The position numbers and the translations under genes are program-made. Below are positions 57,905-64,000 of a stretch of 64,000 nucleotides of DNA, in pieces (the first letter of the stretch is position 1; each line of letters starts with the position of its first letter). Location: the NCBI RefSeq assembly GCF_037126465.1, contig NC_088201.1, positions 193,448,403 through 193,512,402 on the forward strand, given 5' to 3'. The notes under the pieces were generated by a model. It was not told the origin of the DNA and ran no database searches. It was given only the letters and a program-made list of their open reading frames with translations. Origin of the DNA: Ornithodoros turicata (lineage: Eukaryota; Arthropoda; Arachnida; Ixodida; Argasidae).

Positions 57905-58303
57905 ATAGTGTTCCACTACCACGGCAACGCAATTATTTTCTTCTACCAGTCAGGGATGTCGAATCAACAGAAGTTCAATATTGTCGTGCAAGGTCTGATG
58001 TATTATCACCTGTTGAAACTCAACAAACATATCAATTGCGGTGGACCACCGGACGATTTTCATCTAATACTCTCTTGTACACCATTCAAGAATCTTCATA
58101 CAAAGAAAGGAAACATCAATAAGAGACTGTGCAAGTTCATCGCGACAAAGTGCAAGTTGTTGAAGCAATACAAACACGGTGACAACATAGCGCCTGCGTT
58201 AATCAACGCTGGATTCAAGCGCCCAATAATCAGAATAAACTATTTAATGTCTTCGGAATTCATCAATGAAGACAACAGACGAAAACTTCAGAGTTTGAAA
58301 TAG
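57905..58303 (+). pseudogene. Palindrome gene 2, unknown protein (132 aa), left-arm copy lacks ATG
   Basis: The frame is open to 58303, but the start codon that the right arm has (ATG) is ATA here. The product would begin with a short hydrophobic stretch (VFHYHGNAIIFFYQ), then a basic, lysine-rich body (KNLHTKKGNINKRLCKF, KCKLLKQYKHGD) and end RRKLQSLK. Basic composition suggests nucleic-acid contact, an inference only. No family is recognised. The frame begins 14 bp after gene 1 in a different phase. Confidence 0.5.
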
Positions 58304-58529
58304 AACTGTAATTTATCGAAATAAACAAGTGTATCACTGAAACAATAAATGTAATCTTTGTCATCATTATAATGAATTCTACGCATCACAATGAAAACAC
58401 ATTGCATTTAGCATGGCTAGAGAATTAAATTTGCACAGTGCATGTATATTTCTCAATCAGTTGCACTAGCGCAGACATAGTAAAAGAAGCAGAAAAGGCG
58501 TCTTTGACAAGCAACCCGATTGGAGTGCG

Positions 58530-59616
58530 GAACAAATAAATAAATATTTTTGTCAACACAGTTGTCCGTTTGTATGACTGGATAGGAAAAATGAGCCGTA
58601 CAAGATAGGGCAAAACGGGAAATAGGGCAAAATAACTGATTGCGGCGGGATAAGTCAAAGGGTTCGCGACACAGTGTCATCGACTTTTACGATCACATTC
58701 GGGTTCAATGCCTGGGAGATAATACGAAGCCTTCGCGAAAAGCGAATCTATTATCAGATGGTACAATGCAAACAAAAGATTTTACGAGCATGACGTGCAG
58801 GCCAAGTCTACATTTCTAATCAAATAGTCTTCGTAACACACAGCACACAAACGTATATGAAATAATTTCTAAGTGGTAATCAGATTTTGAGAGAAGCAGA
58901 TCACACAACCGCCATCAAAAGTGCTTAACCAATATACAATGAAGATGAGCGTTATGCATAAACACAATGGAAGATATGTTATATTAATTATAATAACCAG
59001 ATCACCGCAGGTCACACATCAACGTAGATCAAATTCACAAAATATACTCGAGATTTCCCGTAACCATACAGAAAAACTATCACATTATTTTAGTGTCATA
59101 GCATCCGGGCACTACAAATGGAAAGGCCATACTTTAGTTTTAAGTCTTTAGCTCATAACGTTGTAAAACGCAAATTCCACACTAAAGATTATTTTCTTTA
59201 AATTTTCAAAGTCGAAACTGCACGCTATTTCTTGCATTTTTCTAAAGATATAGATTAGAAAGTTGTGCATATACTCACACATACTGTACAAGATATTTGA
59301 TTGTGGATTAATTGCTAAAATTTATCGATTCACATTCAAGAGAAGTGATGACTACCACACATCAGTAAGAGTTTAATTACAATTTGCACAGGTATTGCGA
59401 TTTATGATCAGTGTTGTAGAATGTGTAATTTCACAATACGCAAGCTTTAGGTCGCTCACTTTGACGAGCACTCTTTCACGATGTCAGAAAAGTTATTCGA
59501 ATGGATTGATATTTTCTGTATACTCTATAACATAATGCGAATTCTTTATAATTGATAAGACACATACCGTCCACCCCTATTGCACTCGACTTTCGGCACA
59601 TTGTGCTGCTTGGGCT
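58530..59616. other. Unique centre of the 7.9-kb palindrome
   Basis: About 1.09 kb, AT-rich, with no partner in either arm and no convincing frame. At its right edge lies a half copy of the CCCAAGCAGCAC MITE (59552-59616), abutting the right arm exactly where homology begins. Confidence 0.8.
59552..59616 (+). mobile_element. 3' half of the CCCAAGCAGCAC MITE at the palindrome junction
   Basis: TTGATAAGACACATACCGTCC through TGTGCTGCTTGGG matches the right half of the copy at 41941-42093. The left half is missing. The MITE end coincides with the inner end of the right arm, so the rearrangement may have used a break in the MITE. Confidence 0.85.
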
Positions 59617-59835
59617 CCAATCGGGTTGCTTGTCAAAGACGCCTTTTCTTCTTCTTTTACTATGTCTGGGCTAGTGCAACTGATTGAGAAATATACATGC
59701 ACTGTGGAATTTAATTCTCTAGCCATGCTAAATGCAATGTGTTTTCATTGTGATGCATAGAATTCATTATAATGATGACAAAGATTACATTTATTGTTTC
59801 AGTTATACACTTGTTTATTTCGATAAATTACAGTT

Positions 59836-60234
59836 CTATTTCAAACTCTGAAGTTTTCGTCTGTTGTCTTCATTGATGAATTCCGAAGACATTAAATAGT
59901 TTATTCTGATTATTGGGCGCTTGAATCCAGCGTTGATTAACGCAGGCGCTATGTTGTCGCCGTGTTTGTATTGCTTCAACAACTTGCACTTTGTCGCGAT
60001 GAACTTGCACAGTCTCTTATTGATGTTTCCTTTTTTTGTATGAAGATTCTTGAATGGCGTACAAGAGAGTATTAGATGAAAATCGTCCGGTGGTCCACCG
60101 CAATTGATATGTTTGTTGAGTTTCAACAGGTGATAATACATCAGACCTTGCACGAGAATATTGAACTTCTGTTGATTCGACATCATTGACTGGTAGAAGA
60201 AAATAATTGCGTTGCCGTGGTAGTGGAACACCAT
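59836..60234 (-). CDS. Palindrome gene 2, unknown protein (132 aa), right-arm copy intact
   Basis: ATG at 60234 (minus strand) opens a 132-codon frame ending at 59836. It differs from the left-arm copy at a few codons, including the restored start and MM for GM near codon 17. The hydrophobic start and lysine-rich body are as described for the left copy. An AATAAA-like signal lies downstream in the minus sense. This is the only copy of gene 2 with a start codon. Confidence 0.6.
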   Translation of the reverse strand: MVFHYHGNAIIFFYQSMMSNQQKFNILVQGLMYYHLLKLNKHINCGGPPDDFHLILSCTPFKNLHTKKGNINKRLCKFIATKCKLLKQYKHGDNIAPALINAGFKRPIIRINYLMSSEFINEDNRRKLQSLK

Positions 60235-60248
60235 CACGTGATAAGATT

Positions 60249-60676
60249 TTATGTACTTTCCATCTCAGATATGTGTAATTTCAACAAATCCGTAATGAAT
60301 CGTGCGATATAGACGGCTCGTGCATGATAATTTGATCCGACTGCTTTCTTGATGAATGCAATGCCCATTGCAATGATTACAATTACATCTGGTCTAGTGT
60401 ATTTCAATTCTTCGTTTGCAAACCTCAAAAACTCCGCCATCAATCCCAGTGGCCCTTCCGACGTTGATGTGCAGATATTTTTATAAGTACTGTAGATTCG
60501 GCATATAAATTCTTGCACCTTCAGTTCTGTAGTTTGTACCATTTCTCCGAATACGACCATGTCTAGGACGTATTGAAATGCAGCGATAATGAAATCGTTT
60601 CGCGGCTCCTCCTTTTCGAAGCAGTTCTTTATCACGTCTTCCCATGACTTATGGTATCGAGACAAAATCTGTCCAT
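60249..60676 (-). pseudogene. Palindrome gene 1, right-arm copy, frameshifted at its start
   Basis: The ATG corresponding to 57462 is at 60676, but one base is missing after the fifth codon, so the long frame is only open from an internal position. The remaining protein is nearly identical to the left copy (small changes such as N for D and RSNYHIQ against GSNYHAR). The lesion does not occur in the left arm. Confidence 0.75.
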
Positions 60677-61875
60677 CTTTTCAATGCAGAGCAATTGTCT
60701 CTTCTGTTTTCAAGTGCACATCTACACTTAATTAAAAGCATATCTATGTTTATTTTATTGATTAAAATTTTATTATTTGGTTTAGAATGCTATAACCTCC
60801 ACCTGTCGTGAGAATTATTGTTTTGATTTTGTTTCAAGTATTCACTCGACTGATATTCTATGAGTTGTGAACTTACTGCTCGAAATAATTATTGTCTTGT
60901 ATTTGTTTCAATTGTTCACTCGATTGACATAAGTAAGTACCTCTAAGATGGGAATGCCTCATAACTCTGAGCTGCATTTCACATTTGATATTTCTGTGTG
61001 GTTCATTAGAAATTTCTGTTGCAAGATATTACAAAAATTGATGTAATTAAATTTGTTTCTCGTTTTTGATTGAGTATCGTTGCTACCAATTAATAATTTG
61101 AACTTTCTCTTCATGTTCAATAACAATATCGCATCTCTACAAACTTATTCGACTTGTCAACCACTTTGACGAAAGATTTCCGTTTCAGGGAAAGGATGCG
61201 AAAAGATAGTGACCCCCGCGGGTGATATCGACGTCTATTTACGCTGCACAATAAAATATATCGCCTTTGAACTGTCTTATCTAAACCTCTAGAACGCCGC
61301 GTTTGCTGGACGAAGTAATAGAGCCCCTAACCATCTGAGTGATAAAGCATGGGCGGTGCTATGGTCCCATAGATAGAGACAAAGTCTCCTGGCTTTGGGG
61401 AAAAGAGTGAAAACAGTGCATATTTCCTACGTCTTGGATACCTCCATCAAGGTTCGTAGTGTCTATTAGAATGAAAATTGTATATTAGTCGATTTTATGA
61501 TGGTTCAATGATAGATTATTTTCCTCTGTTGTTGTTTACGTGTCGCCGCGTCTTCCTCTGTTCTTCAGCCTTAAGTCTGTGGTATATTGTAATATTTCGC
61601 CTTTTGATAGATTGATTAGCTATTATTTCTCTATGTGTTGGATTGTGCGCAGGTTTGGCTCTCTATTAATTGTAGCTGTTGACTGTGTTGTTTCTCGTTA
61701 TTTCCTTACGTCTATGCTGTTCACTTAATAAGAAATTAAAAGTTGTGTAATGTTGGAATAATCAACTTAGATTCCCTATTGCGCTCCAAATGTTCATAAC
61801 TGTCACAAAACAGGTGTACGCCTCCCGTTTTCAACAAATCAGGGCAGATATTATTAGATCTGGTTGTTGCATAGG
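60677..61875. other. AT-rich non-coding part of the right arm
   Basis: Mirror of 56,276-57,461. The 62-codon frame at 61540 and its mirror at 56594 have no motif. Confidence 0.5.
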
Positions 61876-62215
61876 AGCGTGCTATGTGGTGAAGTTCATT
61901 TTTAACATGTCTACTTTCTGATGAGTTTGATTTTTTCTTCTGATTTTCTGAGTGATAGATTACTCTGTTGTTTTGATTAGGAATATCTTCTTTGTATTGG
62001 TATAGATTTTATTTCCTCTTGTGTTTGTGTCGTTCTTTGTTCTGTTTGTTGGCTAGGAGTGTGCTATGTGGTGAAGTTCATTTTTAACATGTCTATTTCC
62101 TGATGAGTTTGATCTTTTCTTCTGATTTTCTGAATGATAGATTGCTCTGTTGTTTTGATTAGGAATATCTTCTTTGGAGTGGTATAGATTTTATTTCCTC
62201 TTGTGTTTGTGTCCC
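61876..62215. repeat. 182-bp tandem repeat, two copies (right arm)
   Basis: The inverse words CCTCTTGTG occur at 62015 and 62197, 182 bp apart. The left arm has three copies of the same unit. Confidence 0.92.
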
Positions 62216-62911
62216 ATAGTCTTCCAGGGTCTCTGCTGTTCACAGTTAATTACATACAACTATCAGAACTTCCCGCTATTGCACTGATGGTTCTCACGTA
62301 TAGGAATATTACACTTTTTATAATACGACTTGTAATTTTGTTTATAATCATATTGATTAAGATTATCTTCTTTGATTAAATGTGGTGTCTGTTCTGATTC
62401 ATTGAAAACTTGTGTGATTACAGTTAATAAAAAATATTGTGTTTGATCTGTGATACCTATTCAATGCTATTGTATCATACCTTTAATAAGTATTGTTACG
62501 TGTATTGTGTTCCTTCTACTTCAGATTTTTTGCTAAGTTCTTCCCATTCACGCAGAGTCATAACATAATTTCTGACACTAATGACTTTAATAAATATATT
62601 TTCACTTGTACTTTTGTGTATGGCTATCCTGTGCATGTAAAAAATGACGAAAGTCGGCGGGCCAGGTTGAAGGGTAAACGCGCACGCAGCCCTCCGGCCA
62701 CGCGCCGCCCACCGGTAAGAGCCTCCACCCGAGCGCCGCCCGCCGGTCGTGGGAAAAAATACGCGAAAAAGGTCGGCCAAGGCGCAAAAATCATGTCTCT
62801 GCATGTCATAATCACGCGGACAACCCTCCGCGGGGAAAAATACGCGCAGGGCTCAAGGAAGGGGTGCCGTAGTTTCTCACCCAATTTAATAGGACACCCC
62901 CTATTACTACT

Positions 62912-62917
62912 TGCCTC
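62912..62917. other. Target-site duplication TGCCTC, right copy
   Basis: Directly follows the terminal ACTACT and matches 55024-55029 exactly. Confidence 0.88.
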
Positions 62918-64000
62918 CACTAGGGGTCGGTGAGAGCAGTGGTGTACTTAAGCGTGTCTGATGCATTAAAATATGTTTGTCAGTCAGTGCTTCGTGTGTG
63001 CTGCGTCCTTTTGTGTCTCCTGCACTAGGGTTTTATCACTTTTAAAATGTACCACCAAACAGCCCGGTTTTTATCGCTTTTTAACATAAAGGTAAAACCG
63101 TCTTGGGTTTCCCAATTCGTATCCACAAAACGTGTTCATTGTTCAGAGATCGAGAGTTCGTAAAACCAGGCGGAAATAAACGGCAAATGTTTCGTCTCGC
63201 GGCATACCGTTCATACATCGAGGAAATTCATAAATCTAGGTTTCACAAGTCGAAGGTTTGGCAGCATGTGTGCATCTTGTAGCCTAATGTCACTGTTTAG
63301 TCATTATTTTATCGTTCTTTGTACAGGGTGCACTGCTGAATTCTAGCATCGTGTTATGCCCATTTTGAGTTTTATCATTGTGTTGTTTTTGCTGTCAGTT
63401 TTCCATACAGCCTATGACGTCAAGTATTGTGTCATTTCATTCGTGAGTGTCCCACCCTCATGCACATTACTCTCCACCGTTTTTTCTGTTTTTCTTTCAT
63501 CTCTTGCAACCTTCTTTCTTTATTTTCTTTTCATTTATTCGCGAATTGTTTACTTGCGGAACCCCCCCCCTCTTTTTTATTTTTCTTCTAATAAGGATAG
63601 CCTCCGCCCAGAATCGGCGTTTGGCAGGAACATCTTAAGTACTTTGTTACCGAACTCTCTCTTGTTTTTAATCAACATTCCTGACTTTATTACTTTGACA
63701 CGTTAAAATTATCCGTCGCGTAATCGTTATCCATTATACTTCTTTTCGTGTGTCAGTGTGACGCTGCTATAAAATTTCTGGGGATTTCCGGACGAACCTG
63801 TACACTGAATTTACTCCTTATTTATTTTTGCGGCGGCATTTGTGTTGTCAGCTCCGAATAATCAGTACAATAAATATTCGGAGGCAGCAAATTCGTATAT
63901 ATTTTGCAGTCGTTCAGTATGGCTGTACACTCACGGAGTCAAATCCGAGATGCTTCTTAGTGGAACCATTTCAGTGTATTTTTACTTTGTCCGTAGCGAG
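62918..64000. other. No gene seen
   Basis: T-rich sequence. A hydrophobic 116-codon frame at 63356-63706 follows from the T-rich strand composition and is not accepted. No transposon end is recognised up to the window edge. Confidence 0.5.

Larger units (their letters stand above)
55030..62911. mobile_element. 7.9-kb palindromic element with Polinton-type termini and two unknown genes per arm
   Basis: It starts AGTAGTAATAGGGGGTGTCC and ends with the exact inverse; TGCCTC flanks both sides. Left arm 55030-58529 and right arm 59617-62911 are inverted copies, by eye about 98% identical in coding parts, around a 1.09-kb unique centre. Each arm carries two small genes pointing towards the centre. 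Termini share AGTAGTA with the 14-kb palindrome, whose genes instead point outward. The first 300 bp at each end are GC-rich and the rest is strongly AT-rich. No polymerase, integrase or capsid is present, so this is likely a non-autonomous relative. Confidence 0.85.

Noticed and set aside
63356..63706. 116-codon hydrophobic frame that looks like a multi-pass membrane protein
   Set aside because: The strand is T-rich, which makes F, L, S, V and I codons by composition. There is no domain, splice context or homologous copy.

Overview
The window looks like intergenic, repeat-dense nuclear DNA of an arthropod, most likely a tick or related arachnid. The reasons are a tRNA-headed SINE, short TA-flanked MITEs with CCCAAGCAGCAC ends, relics of mariner, Tc1, P/THAP and hAT-type DNA transposons, a LINE with a PHD finger plus FP-like ORF1, and small GT-AG introns. 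No ribosomal or tRNA gene, CRISPR array or intact host gene is recognised. The species call is inference.

Layout: 1-1412 is a 142-bp satellite. 3.9-4.3 kb holds a SINE. 4.8-7.85 kb is a diverged inverted repeat. 9.05-11.3 kb is an inverted-repeat element built from a 108-bp tandem unit. 11,412-25,663 is a near-complete palindrome of 14.25 kb whose two arms each carry a broken protein-primed-type family B DNA polymerase gene; it is flanked by a 5-bp direct repeat. A hAT-like MITE follows directly (25,678-26,721, perfect 8-bp target duplication). About 6 kb of unassigned sequence comes next, then a rearranged Tc1 relic (32.9-33.7 kb), a P/THAP-type transposase relic with a MITE inside it (33.96-37.3 kb) and a 3'-truncated LINE split by a TA-flanked MITE (38.9-41.5 kb). 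45.93-52.19 kb is a long inverted-repeat element rich in GGGTGTA words with a whole but inactive mariner nested inside. 55,030-62,911 is a second near-complete palindrome of 7.9 kb with a perfect 6-bp target duplication (TGCCTC) and two small unrecognised genes in each arm.

The most interesting signal is the pair of palindromic elements. Both begin and end with AGTAGTA-type termini starting with AG, both have short target duplications of Polinton/Maverick type, and both are almost entirely inverted repeat with a small unique centre. One carries only a polymerase and the other only two unknown small ORFs. This suggests a family of self-palindromic Polinton-like elements, perhaps produced by head-to-head dimerisation of a linear protein-primed replicon and integrated as a unit. 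In each element the arms carry different inactivating lesions, so the palindromes predate the decay and are unlikely to be simple assembly duplications. No gene in the window looks intact and functional except possibly single copies of the two small ORFs in the second palindrome.
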